Positions 1 through 6,583 of a stretch of 10,905 bases of DNA are shown here, one piece after another. Every line of letters starts with the position of its first letter. Position 1 is the first letter of the stretch. Source of the stretch: Anaerolineae bacterium (GTDB lineage Bacteria > Chloroflexota > Anaerolineae > Aggregatilineales > Aggregatilineaceae); NCBI GenBank assembly GCA_016929355.1, contig JAFGJA010000254.1:1-10905 (forward strand). Direction: 5' to 3'. The position numbers were made by a program, and so were the translations under genes. The notes beneath the pieces are model-generated. The model saw only the letters and a program-made list of their open reading frames with translations, searched no databases and had not been told where the DNA came from.

Positions 1-42
1 ATGATCTGTAACCCCTTTCGAGTCTCATTTTTCATTTCACTG

Positions 43-48
43 TATAGT
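43..48 (+). promoter_or_regulatory. Possible -10 box before the hydrolase gene
   Basis: TATAGT at 43-48 resembles a sigma-70 -10 hexamer and lies about 40 bases before the hydrolase start. No convincing -35 hexamer sits at the usual distance, so this is only a candidate. Nothing else is recognisable in bases 1-74; the strong ribosome binding site AAGGAGG is at 75-81. Confidence 0.25.
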
Positions 49-88
49 ACGGATAGCGCGGTAACAAGTTGTACAAGGAGGAACGTAA

Positions 89-907
89 ATGGTGCAACTC
101 GAAGTGATCACACGCGGATCGCCCGATGGTTTACCCGGCGCAGCCAAACCGACTCCGCTCCTGTTCGTGCATGGCGCATGGCACGGCGCGTGGTGCTGGG
201 ATGAGCATTTTCTGCCGTATTTCGCGGCACACGGCTATATCGTTCATGCGCTGAGTCTGCGCGGACATGGCAAAAGCGAAGGGCGCATCTTCGGATCGCG
301 CATCCGGCATTATGCGCAGGATGTGGCGCAGGTTGCGGCGAGCCTGCCCACGCCGCCTATCGTAATCGGACACTCAATGGGCGGCTTTACGGTCCAGAAA
401 TATCTGGAAACGCACAGCGAAACACAGCCTATACCCGCCGCCGTACTGATCGCCTCCTGCCCGCCGGGAGGATTGATCCCGTCCACGCTGCGCACTTTGC
501 GCACAAAGCCGCTAACCATGCTCAAGGTCATGATCCAATTCCGGCTCTATCCCCTGGTGAGCACGCCGGAACAAGCGCATTCGCACCTGTTTTCAAGCGA
601 TTTCCCGGTAGACCGCGTCGCCCATTATCAGGCGCGGCTTAGCGATGAATCCATGCTGGCGTTTCTGGATATGATGGGGCTGGATCGGGTGCGGGTCAAG
701 CGCATCACCGCGCGCAACATCCCCATCCAGGTGATCGGCGCGGGATCGGACACGTTGTTTTTGCCGCGCGAGGTCGTAGGAACCGCACGCGCCTATGGCA
801 CAGTGGCGGAAATTTTACCGGACATCGCGCACGACATGATGCTTGAGGATCGCTGGCAGGAGGTCGCGGATCGGATTCTGGCGTGGTTGGCGGAACGGGG
901 CTTGTAG
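89..907 (+). CDS. Alpha/beta-fold hydrolase, 272 aa
   Basis: A probable cytoplasmic hydrolase (esterase, lipase or related) of the alpha/beta-hydrolase superfamily; no signal peptide is visible. The order of motifs fits the fold: an oxyanion-type stretch VHGAWHGAWCW at about residues 27-37, LRGHGKS at 57-63, the nucleophile elbow GHSMGG with Ser96, a likely acid in GAGSD at Asp221, and the catalytic His248 in DIAHDM. The segment at about 130-200 is the variable cap region and would set substrate choice, which cannot be read from sequence. The start is well supported by AAGGAGG at 75-81, seven bases before ATG. The stop is followed after one base by the next gene, so the two are probably co-transcribed. 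The fold is close to certain; the substrate is unknown. Confidence 0.9.
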   Translation: MVQLEVITRGSPDGLPGAAKPTPLLFVHGAWHGAWCWDEHFLPYFAAHGYIVHALSLRGHGKSEGRIFGSRIRHYAQDVAQVAASLPTPPIVIGHSMGGFTVQKYLETHSETQPIPAAVLIASCPPGGLIPSTLRTLRTKPLTMLKVMIQFRLYPLVSTPEQAHSHLFSSDFPVDRVAHYQARLSDESMLAFLDMMGLDRVRVKRITARNIPIQVIGAGSDTLFLPREVVGTARAYGTVAEILPDIAHDMMLEDRWQEVADRILAWLAERGL

Positions 908-908
908 C

Positions 909-1451
909 ATGGCGGGCTTGCTTTGTATCCTGATTATGTGCCCTTTCGGGATTCCGTTGTTTGTGGGCATCTATATGCTGGTCATGTATGAGCAAAATCT
1001 GTTCACATGGTTCGCGGCGCTGCTGACGTGGAAACCCTTGATTGCAACACCGTTGGTTTTGGTGACAGGATCATATATAGCGAACCGACACCACTATCCT
1101 GATACGGGCTATTCTGTGTTTGAAGCAGTGGTCATCATGTCCCCTGCCATCCTGATCACCCTGGGGCTGATCACCATCTTCCGCGATCTGGTTTTCAGGT
1201 CGAATGTGCGATGGTCAGCATGGTCATTACTCGCGCTGGACATGGTGCGGTGGGGCAATACCTTCGTGCTGTTTGCAATCCCAGACACATTCGACCTCGG
1301 TATAGCCTTGATCATCATGGCGATTGGAATATTTGGCCCGACGCTCTTTGCGATCATTGCGGCGTATGAGGCAATGGCACTTGAAGATGTGGACAAACAC
1401 AAAAAGAAGAAAAAACGGAGGCCCACAGTGGAGCCTCCGTATACGAGCTAA
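909..1451 (+). CDS. Small polytopic membrane protein, 180 aa, unknown function
   Basis: I do not recognise the family. The protein has about four or five hydrophobic segments (about residues 4-26, 43-60, 69-91, 103-125 and 128-153) and then a short basic tail KHKKKKKRR at 164-172, which should face the cytoplasm by the positive-inside rule. The ATG at 909 follows the hydrolase stop after a single base, which suggests translational coupling; there is no strong ribosome binding site of its own. The reading frame is open upstream to 843, but that would overlap the hydrolase by 65 bases and add a non-membrane leader, so 909 is preferred. The basic tail and the last residues are encoded by DNA that is also the terminator of the opposite gene, so their sequence may reflect that second role. 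The coding call is good; the function is open. Confidence 0.7.
   Translation: MAGLLCILIMCPFGIPLFVGIYMLVMYEQNLFTWFAALLTWKPLIATPLVLVTGSYIANRHHYPDTGYSVFEAVVIMSPAILITLGLITIFRDLVFRSNVRWSAWSLLALDMVRWGNTFVLFAIPDTFDLGIALIIMAIGIFGPTLFAIIAAYEAMALEDVDKHKKKKKRRPTVEPPYTS
1401..1440 (-). terminator. Rho-independent terminator of the lipoprotein gene
   Basis: Read on the minus strand, ACGGAGGC (1440-1433), a 10-base loop and GCCTCCGT (1422-1415) form an 8-bp perfect stem followed by a T-rich run (1414-1401). This is the classic intrinsic terminator layout, and it lies 35 bases after the lipoprotein stop. On the plus strand the hairpin is not followed by a T run, so it should act mainly leftward. It lies wholly within the 3' coding end of the convergent membrane-protein gene. 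Confidence 0.85.
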
Positions 1452-1474
1452 CAAATAGCTCAGGTGTATAAACC

Positions 1475-2047
1475 TTATTCCGCCGCAGGCGCGGTATAGG
1501 TCGCGCTTTCGATGATCGCCAGCAGCGTCGCTTCGAAGTCACCCAATTTATCCTTGGCCGCGACCCCGATACCGATGATCATATTACCGTCTTTTTCGAA
1601 ACCCACGATGAAGCCTTCGGTCTTGTCATCCGTAACATCAATGCGATAGCCATCAACACCCGCTACTTTGACATCTTTCACGTCGCTGGCTTCACCATTT
1701 TCGCCGACTTCGCTGGCAGCCCCACTACCGAACATGTCAAAGGCTTCGCGGGCGCTCATACCCAGGTCTGCCAACGAGGACGCCATCAACATGACGGCGG
1801 CCATGTCGCCCGTAATATCGTCGGCATTGAGCGCTTCTTCTGAGTTGGCAATCGACACCCCGATTCCCTCATCCATTGTCGCCCACCCTTCCGGGTATTT
1901 GACCGTCAGACCGGATGCCGATTCAAGCGTCTGATTCAGTTCGACTTTTTTGTCGTCGCCATCGTCATCATCGCCGCAAGCCACCAGGACCATCGGCACA
2001 ATGAGCAGCAGAACCAGCAACAACGCAACTTTCTTATTCTTAAACAT
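1475..2047 (-). CDS. Secreted lipoprotein with a YPxGW domain, 190 aa
   Basis: The N-terminus has basic residues (KNKK), a hydrophobic stretch at about 7-20 and a lipobox LVAC with the lipidated Cys24, so it should be a membrane-anchored lipoprotein facing outward. An acidic spacer GDDDDGDDKK follows, then a globular domain of about 150 residues with YPEGW at 51-55 and a final strand/helix region ending near residue 185. This outline resembles PsbP-like or similar 'stress-response' lipoprotein domains, but I cannot assign a family. The frame is open 16 codons upstream; ATG at 2047 is chosen because AAGGAGAG (2063-2056) sits eight bases before it and because it puts the signal peptide at the very start. 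A terminator follows at 1440-1401. The 521-aa gene on the other side of the divergent region carries what looks like a related domain. Confidence 0.88.
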   Translation of the reverse strand: MFKNKKVALLLVLLLIVPMVLVACGDDDDGDDKKVELNQTLESASGLTVKYPEGWATMDEGIGVSIANSEEALNADDITGDMAAVMLMASSLADLGMSAREAFDMFGSGAASEVGENGEASDVKDVKVAGVDGYRIDVTDDKTEGFIVGFEKDGNMIIGIGVAAKDKLGDFEATLLAIIESATYTAPAAE

Positions 2048-2085
2048 GACCGTTTCTCTCCTTGAGATTGGGTATGGATAAAAGT

Positions 2086-2103
2086 GGTGGAACAATTGCC
2101 ACC
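2086..2103 (-). promoter_or_regulatory. Inverted repeat in the lipoprotein leader
   Basis: GGTGG (2086-2090) and CCACC (2099-2103) are perfect inverted arms around eight bases. The repeat lies in the probable 5' leader of the lipoprotein gene, so it could be an operator or an mRNA hairpin. It is short enough to be chance. Confidence 0.3.
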
Positions 2104-2121
2104 CGTAAAGTCATCATCACG

Positions 2122-2154
2122 ATTATCACGCCAGCGCGTGACCAAAGCGTGACC
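2122..2154 (-). promoter_or_regulatory. Candidate activator-dependent promoter of the lipoprotein gene
   Basis: On the minus strand the unit GGTCACGC occurs twice (2154-2147 and 2143-2136), separated by TTT, a period of exactly 11 bp. A -10-like GATAAT lies at 2127-2122, nine bases further on if the unit is taken as GGTCACG. Two 7-bp units with a 4-bp spacer, placed where a -35 would be, is the layout of sites bound by PhoB/OmpR-type response regulators. The unit sequence itself is not the E. coli Pho consensus. Transcription would start near 2115 and give a leader of about 70 bases. Confidence 0.45.
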
Positions 2155-2318
2155 GTTAGCCCAGGTCCGGCCAAAACAGGCATTTTTTTGCAACCGGAAC
2201 ACTTAGTAGAAATATTAGCTCAATTAGTGAGAATTTGCACAAAAAATTACCGGATTCATGAGCAACCTCATTCCAAAAACCAACATTTCCACAGTATGAT
2301 ATGATGCCCCCCTGACGG

Positions 2319-2324
2319 TACAAT
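2319..2324 (+). promoter_or_regulatory. Possible -10 box before the 521-aa membrane protein gene
   Basis: TACAAT at 2319-2324 is one base from the TATAAT consensus and lies 32 bases before the ATG at 2357. The 11-base string TACAATAAAAA recurs at 4139-4149 before the nuo operon. No good -35 is visible. An alternative is TATGAT at 2295-2300. The remainder of the divergent region from 2155 to 2290 is AT-rich and shows no gene. Confidence 0.3.
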
Positions 2325-2356
2325 AAAAAGATACAGCCAACGGAGAGGGGGCATTT

Positions 2357-3922
2357 ATGCGACATGCTACACTGATCAAACACACGTTAATGGGAGCAGG
2401 CATCACCGGAGCCGTGATCGGGATCACGCTGATCCTGCTGGCCCTGAATCTGACTCCGGTCCGGCGCGTGGTCCAGGCGCAGGATATATTCGCCAACTCG
2501 TTCACCTCGCAGGATGAAACGCTCACCTTTGCTTATCCGTTGGGATGGCTGGTCAAGGAACAACCGGACGAACACATCATCCGCATCACGACCAGCGAAA
2601 CGTTAGCTTACCGGATGATCACCATCCCCACCGCGACGGACCTTGCCTCGGAAACGCTGATCACGCTCTATCTGCCCGATTATGTCCTCTACGCCACTGA
2701 CGATGATCCGGTCACGTTTGCCGAACAAACCGCGACACGCGACAATGCGCTGGCAGCCCTGGAAAGTGTGCTGGTGTGGATCGCCACCGGTAGCACGCTC
2801 AACAAGCCCTACATGACCACGATCAACGATCACCCGGCAGCGCTAGCGACTGGTTCGTCGTTCGATCTGATCCAGGACATCTGGGGCGTGATCGAGTTTG
2901 ACGAGCATTATCTCGTGTTCAGCGCGCGCTATGGCGGCGAAACCTTCGCTACGGAAGATACCGTCTTCGATCTGCTCGCCACGCTGGACTATACGCCAGA
3001 GGATGACGAGTTAACGCCAGTCGGTTGGCTCTGCTGCGGCGCATGGGTCTTGTGGATCGGCACATTGGTCATCGTCATCGGGGGCAGCATCCGCGAATAT
3101 GCGACGCGAGATCGCAGCGTCGAACCCGCCGCCCCGATCATTAATCGCACCAAATCCATGTTCCGTTTTGCGCAAGCTTTGATGATCCTGACGCTGATCG
3201 GCTCGGTGATGCTGACCTGGTTTATTTATGAGGACAACGGCGATTTTGCCGGAATCATCTGCTCGGTTCCTTTTGTCTTCCTGGTCGCCGTGATCCTGTA
3301 CTTCCGCCGCCGCGTCTATCAATGGTCCCTGACTGCCAAAAGCCGCAAAAAACACGGGATGGCGGAGCAGTTGGACGAGTTCGGTTTGCCGGAAATTGTC
3401 CCGGTGGATGGATCCGAATACCATGTTGAATTTGATAATGTGTTTAGTGCGCCATTTGATCAAGGATTGGCTGGCCCAGCGCAAACTGATGATCATCCGC
3501 CGCAAATTCCTGTGCCATCTGTCACACCGGATCGCGGCACACCCCCCCCGCAAGCAGAGAACATGCGCTCCGATCACGAAGCGATACGCGGCGTGATCCA
3601 GCAAGTGATCGATCAACCGCAGCCGTTAACCGCCGTGATCACCCATCCGGCATCGGGGCGTTATGTGGAATTGCACGGCGGCGGCGCGACCACGCTGGAA
3701 TTGGATTTGCCTGTCGAAAAACTCAGCGCGGAGGAACAAAAACGCGCCGTCACCGCGTTTGAACGACTGCATCTGAAAAATGTGGCGGGGCGATTCTCGC
3801 GGGATATGATCGTCCAACTCGAACCGGACACCGCCCGCGCCGCCTGGGTCGTATTGGAAATTTTGCAGGTGGTCTATGGCCTGCCCCCGGCAGTCGAGGT
3901 GCGCGTGGAATTTCGGCCTTAG
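2357..3922 (+). CDS. Four-helix membrane protein with outside and cytoplasmic domains, 521 aa
   Basis: I do not recognise the whole protein. Domains in order: a membrane helix or signal anchor at about 11-31; an outside domain at about 42-213 with YPLGW at 60-64; three membrane helices at about 222-243, 269-290 and 297-316; a basic patch (RRRVYQWSLTAKSRKKH) that should be cytoplasmic; a low-complexity linker rich in Pro and Asp at about 365-400; and a cytoplasmic domain at about 403-521. The last domain has an alpha/beta look (YVELHGGG near 436-443, an EEQKRA helix near 459-464, a second helix near 491-507). It recalls YbjN/type-III-chaperone-like small domains, a weak impression only. The outside domain resembles that of the divergent lipoprotein. 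The ATG at 2357 is preceded by the purine-rich GGAGAGGGGG (2342-2351). A sensing or surface-coupled role would fit the layout but is inference. Confidence 0.85.
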   Translation: MRHATLIKHTLMGAGITGAVIGITLILLALNLTPVRRVVQAQDIFANSFTSQDETLTFAYPLGWLVKEQPDEHIIRITTSETLAYRMITIPTATDLASETLITLYLPDYVLYATDDDPVTFAEQTATRDNALAALESVLVWIATGSTLNKPYMTTINDHPAALATGSSFDLIQDIWGVIEFDEHYLVFSARYGGETFATEDTVFDLLATLDYTPEDDELTPVGWLCCGAWVLWIGTLVIVIGGSIREYATRDRSVEPAAPIINRTKSMFRFAQALMILTLIGSVMLTWFIYEDNGDFAGIICSVPFVFLVAVILYFRRRVYQWSLTAKSRKKHGMAEQLDEFGLPEIVPVDGSEYHVEFDNVFSAPFDQGLAGPAQTDDHPPQIPVPSVTPDRGTPPPQAENMRSDHEAIRGVIQQVIDQPQPLTAVITHPASGRYVELHGGGATTLELDLPVEKLSAEEQKRAVTAFERLHLKNVAGRFSRDMIVQLEPDTARAAWVVLEILQVVYGLPPAVEVRVEFRP

Positions 3923-3934
3923 GGGGTGCATGAA

Positions 3935-4041
3935 TAACCTCACCTCACCCCCCAGCCCCCTCTCCAGGCGCTGGAGAGGGGGAGTCAGGTTAGCTCCATC
4001 TCCCCCTCTCCACCGGGTGGGGAGGGGGTTAGGGGGAGGGG
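3935..4041 (+). repeat. Double-hairpin intergenic repeat, copy 1
   Basis: Two strong hairpins joined by a short linker. The first has a perfect 12-bp stem, 3956-3967 with 3971-3982 (CCCCCTCTCCAG / CTGGAGAGGGGG). The second pairs 4002-4013 with 4017-4028 with one G-T pair. The linker starts GAGTCAGGTT. The element begins TAACCTCACC and ends GTTAGGGGGAGGGGT. A second copy lies in the opposite orientation at 6584-6683. It encodes nothing and resembles REP/BIME or MITE-type elements that are moved by enzymes encoded elsewhere. It may also end transcription or protect the mRNA end of the gene before it. Confidence 0.85.
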
Positions 4042-4090
4042 TAAAAAATCGATGACAACTCGTTCGTGGACCCGGCGTTAGGGCCTGGTT

Positions 4091-4144
4091 TTGTTTTCGC
4101 TGGCGCGTATGATAGAATGGGAACGGCGGCGCGCGTGCTACAAT
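4091..4144 (+). promoter_or_regulatory. Candidate promoters of the nuo operon
   Basis: The stretch 4042-4292 before nuoA has no gene. Two promoter-like sites are visible. TTGTTT (4091-4096) with TAGAAT (4113-4118) has a 16-base spacer. TGCTACAAT (4136-4144) looks like an extended -10 and is followed by AAAAAT. Either would give a leader of roughly 140-170 bases before the nuoA start. A third AT-rich hexamer TATACT at 4214-4219 lacks a partner. The assignment is tentative. Confidence 0.35.
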
Positions 4145-4292
4145 AAAAATTGTTTGGTTAATTTTGCATTCGTCAGCTAAATAGCAATATTTTCCATCTA
4201 CCACGCCATTTGTTATACTAACCGCCGTTCGCAAGTTAATGGTAAACTTGTTTCTGGTTGCATCCGAGTTGAGTTGGAGGGTGCTTTTAAAT

Positions 4293-4652
4293 ATGTCTTT
4301 ACATCCCTGGATTTTTATTGGCTTGTTTTTTATAGCTTCCGCCGCGCTGCCATCGGTAGCCATCGGCGCAAACTGGCTGCTCGGCCCCAAACGCCCCAAC
4401 AGTGTCAAGCACGAACCGTATGAATGTGGTGTCGAGATGGTCGGTTCGCCCTGGGCGCAGTTCCGTGCCCAGTGGTACGTCTTCGCCCTGGTCTATGTGG
4501 TGTTTGACGTGGAAGTGGTCTTCCTGTTCCCCTGGGCCTATGCGTACAATTCACTGGGGCTGTTTGCGCTGTTTGAGGTATTTGTCTTCATCGCGCTGCT
4601 GCTGGTCGCGCTGTGGTACGTGGTGCGCAAAGACGCGCTGGAATGGTCGTAA
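4293..4652 (+). CDS. nuoA: NADH-quinone oxidoreductase subunit A (NuoA), 119 aa
   Basis: NuoA is a three-helix membrane subunit of respiratory complex I that sits at the junction of the peripheral and membrane arms near the quinone site. Family features are clear: GPKRPNSVKHEPYECG at 31-46, with the conserved YECG, then FDVEVVFLFPW at 71-81, whose Asp72 and Glu74 match the conserved acidic pair. Three hydrophobic helices lie at about 5-27, 60-82 and 88-110. The frame is open to an ATG at 4239; 4293 is chosen because GGAGG at 4276-4280 precedes it and the resulting length is usual for NuoA. It is the first gene of the operon. The next gene is nuoH, not nuoB as in most bacteria. Confidence 0.96.
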   Translation: MSLHPWIFIGLFFIASAALPSVAIGANWLLGPKRPNSVKHEPYECGVEMVGSPWAQFRAQWYVFALVYVVFDVEVVFLFPWAYAYNSLGLFALFEVFVFIALLLVALWYVVRKDALEWS

Positions 4653-4661
4653 CGTTATACA

Positions 4662-4695
4662 TTGTAGGGGAGGGTTTGCAAAGTCGCCCCTACAA
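4662..4695. repeat. TTGTAGGGG palindrome between nuoA and nuoH
   Basis: TTGTAGGGG (4662-4670) pairs perfectly with CCCCTACAA (4687-4695) around a 16-base centre that contains TTTGCAAA. It fills half of the 70-base gap between nuoA and nuoH. Palindromes with CGCCCCTACA ends are familiar as dispersed intergenic repeats in bacterial genomes; whether this one is dispersed cannot be seen from this window. It could form an mRNA hairpin that changes the relative expression of nuoA and nuoH. Confidence 0.6.
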
Positions 4696-4722
4696 AAAAT
4701 CTCTTTTTGTGGAGATGGTTAT

Positions 4723-5973
4723 ATGACAGGACTTTTTGAAAATATTGTATCGCACGGATGGGCGGTCTTTCTCGCCAAGCTGATCGGCGCGTTCGTCGTC
4801 GGCACGGCGGGGTTGCTCTGGACGCTGATCGGCATCTGGTTTGAACGCAAGGTCGCCGGACGCTTTCAGGACCGGCTGGGGCCGAACCGCGTGGGCCTGG
4901 GGCCGAAAGGCCGGTTCAATCTCTCGTACAAATTTGGCTGGGCACAGTCAATAGCGGACCTGATTAAAATATTTCTAAAAGAAGATATCCGCAACACGGG
5001 CACAGATCGGTGGACGTTCAATCTGGCCCCGATCATGGTCACGATGTCGGTGGTCTTGCTGTGGGCGGTCATCCCGTTCAGCGATGGTTGGATCGGCACC
5101 GATTTGAATGTCGGGGTTGCCTATCTCATCGCGGTGGGCGGTATTGGTACGATTGGCGTGATGATGGCCGGTTGGGGCAGCAATAATAAATACTCGCTGC
5201 TGGCTGGCTTCCGCTCGGTGGCACAGTTGATCAGCTACGAAATCCCGATGGTGGTCGCGCTGCTGGTCCCCGTTTTGATGGCCGGATCGATGAGTACACA
5301 AACCATTATCCGCCAGCAGTACATCGCGTTCATGTTCGCGGTCCCCATGACGCTGCTGATTTTCCTGATCTCCGGGCAAGCGGAAAATGGGCGCGGCCCG
5401 TTTGACCTGCTCGAAGGCGAATCGGAAATCGTCGCCGGGTTCCACGTTGAATACTCCGGTATGAAATTCGGCATGTTCATGGTCAGCGAATTCTTGCACG
5501 CCTTCACGCTCGGCCTATTGACTGCGATCCTGTTCATGGGCGGCTGGCGCATCCCGTTTGTGCCGCTCGATTGGGTGCAAGAGGGGAAGTATCTCGGCTC
5601 CTTTATTTGGAATCTGCTCGGCTTCGTGATGCTGTTGAGCAAGGCCATGATCGCCTACTTCGTCCTGATCTGGGTCCGCATGACGCTGCCCCGCCTGCGC
5701 ATTGATCACCTGCTGAACTTCAACTGGAAATTCCTGGTTCCCCTCAGCCTGATCAATTTGCTGGTCGTGGCGTTCGTCTGGAAAGCGATCCCCGGCACGG
5801 ACGCGATCAACAGCTTTGCCGATGCTTTCATCCCGTCGGTGGTGCTGCTGATCGTGAACATGGCGATGTTCCTCGGCGTAGGCGCAGTGTTGGCCGATAA
5901 GGGGCGTCAGGAACGGGCACGGGTGGCAGCGCGCGTTTACCCGGAAACGGTGGAAGCCGCCCCTACAAATTAA
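4723..5973 (+). CDS. nuoH: NADH-quinone oxidoreductase subunit H (NuoH), 416 aa
   Basis: NuoH is the eight-helix membrane subunit that forms much of the quinone chamber and the start of the proton path in complex I. Signatures: ERKVAGRFQDRLGPNRVG at 41-58, KEDIRNTGTDRWTFNLAP at 86-103, NNKYSLLAGFRSVAQLISYE at 154-173, and the quinone-site loop from about 219 to 248 with PFDLLEGESEIVAGFHVEYS. That loop begins AENGRGPFD where most homologues read AETNRxPFD, a small departure. The start at 4723 follows GGAG (4711-4714) by eight bases; the frame is open far upstream but only as a shadow of nuoA. The length is at the long end for the family owing to a hydrophilic tail after about 391. The last codons (APTN) coincide with half of the intergenic palindrome at 4662-4695. 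Confidence 0.97.
   Translation: MTGLFENIVSHGWAVFLAKLIGAFVVGTAGLLWTLIGIWFERKVAGRFQDRLGPNRVGLGPKGRFNLSYKFGWAQSIADLIKIFLKEDIRNTGTDRWTFNLAPIMVTMSVVLLWAVIPFSDGWIGTDLNVGVAYLIAVGGIGTIGVMMAGWGSNNKYSLLAGFRSVAQLISYEIPMVVALLVPVLMAGSMSTQTIIRQQYIAFMFAVPMTLLIFLISGQAENGRGPFDLLEGESEIVAGFHVEYSGMKFGMFMVSEFLHAFTLGLLTAILFMGGWRIPFVPLDWVQEGKYLGSFIWNLLGFVMLLSKAMIAYFVLIWVRMTLPRLRIDHLLNFNWKFLVPLSLINLLVVAFVWKAIPGTDAINSFADAFIPSVVLLIVNMAMFLGVGAVLADKGRQERARVAARVYPETVEAAPTN
5958..5969 (+). repeat. Half-palindrome fragment inside the nuoH 3' end
   Basis: CGCCCCTACAAA at 5958-5969 is identical to 4685-4696, the right arm of the palindrome between nuoA and nuoH. Here it encodes most of the last residues of NuoH, just before the stop. 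A 12-base match could be chance, but the placement exactly at a gene end suggests a repeat remnant taken into the coding sequence. Confidence 0.4.
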
Positions 5974-6010
5974 AGAGGTATATACCCTAACATTCATGGA
6001 GGGGTTTTAA

Positions 6011-6580
6011 GTGACAGTTGAACTACTGGTATTTTTGATTTTGAGCGCGCTCACGCTGGGCGGCGGTATGTTGGTCGTCACGACGCGCAACCTGTTTCAC
6101 GCCGGTCTGTATTTGATGATCAGCTTGTTCGGCGTGGCGGGTCTGTTTGTGCTGCTGACTGCGCCCTTTCTCGGCGTGGTGCAGGTCATCGTCTATATTG
6201 GCGCGATTGCCATCCTGATCATGCTGGCGATCATGCTCTCGCCCAACATCACCAACCTGCCCAACCCCTTCACGGCGCAATGGCCGGTGGGGGCAGCGCT
6301 GGCGGTGATCTTTTTCGTCATGCTGATCACGGTGGTCACGCCGGTCATGAACGAACTCGGCGCGGATGATTGGGTCAACTCGGATCAACTCACGGTTGAT
6401 ACCGCCGGTGATGTGCCCGCCGATGGCATTGCCACGCTGGGCGAAGAACTGGTCGATCCGCACAAGTATATGCTGCCGTTTGAGGTCGCGTCGGTGCTGC
6501 TGATGGCGGCGATGATCGGCGCGGTGTTGTTGGTGCATCCCGGCAAACAGGCAGAAGACGTAATCGAAGATGTGGCATAG
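6011..6580 (+). CDS. nuoJ: NADH-quinone oxidoreductase subunit J (NuoJ), 189 aa
   Basis: NuoJ is a five-helix membrane subunit of complex I that links the quinone module (NuoH, NuoA) to the antiporter-like subunits through NuoK. The diagnostic third helix VVQVIVYIGAIAILIMLAIM is present at about 56-75; it contains the stretch that changes helix form during turnover in known structures. Other helices lie at about 4-22, 30-50, 93-113 and 155-175. A polar loop of about 40 residues (116-155) precedes the last helix. The start codon is GTG, set by GGAGGGG (5998-6004) six bases before it. The gap from nuoH is 37 bases. Nothing is missing relative to the family; the usual neighbour nuoI is absent. 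Confidence 0.96.
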   Translation: MTVELLVFLILSALTLGGGMLVVTTRNLFHAGLYLMISLFGVAGLFVLLTAPFLGVVQVIVYIGAIAILIMLAIMLSPNITNLPNPFTAQWPVGAALAVIFFVMLITVVTPVMNELGADDWVNSDQLTVDTAGDVPADGIATLGEELVDPHKYMLPFEVASVLLMAAMIGAVLLVHPGKQAEDVIEDVA

Positions 6581-6583
6581 AAA

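Noticed and set aside
1..204. Open frame of 67 codons at the window start
   Set aside because: It overlaps the hydrolase in another frame, has no ribosome binding site and no recognisable composition or motif.
843..908. Longer start for the 180-aa membrane protein
   Set aside because: It would overlap the hydrolase by 65 bases and add a basic leader before the first membrane helix; ATG at 909 gives a clean membrane protein.
3935..4041. Insertion sequence
   Set aside because: The element is about 105 bp and non-coding; there is no transposase here and no clear target-site duplication.
4239..4292. Earlier ATG for nuoA
   Set aside because: It adds 18 residues not typical of NuoA and lacks a good ribosome binding site; 4293 fits the family length.
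3626..4408. Long minus-strand open frame of 260 codons
   Set aside because: It runs antisense through the 521-aa gene, the hairpin repeat and nuoA, and its translation shows repeat-derived low complexity (PPPNPLP); it is a shadow.
4402..4722. In-frame extension upstream of nuoH
   Set aside because: It is an out-of-frame reading of nuoA rich in Ser, Arg and Trp. NuoH homology begins right after the ATG at 4723, which has a ribosome binding site.
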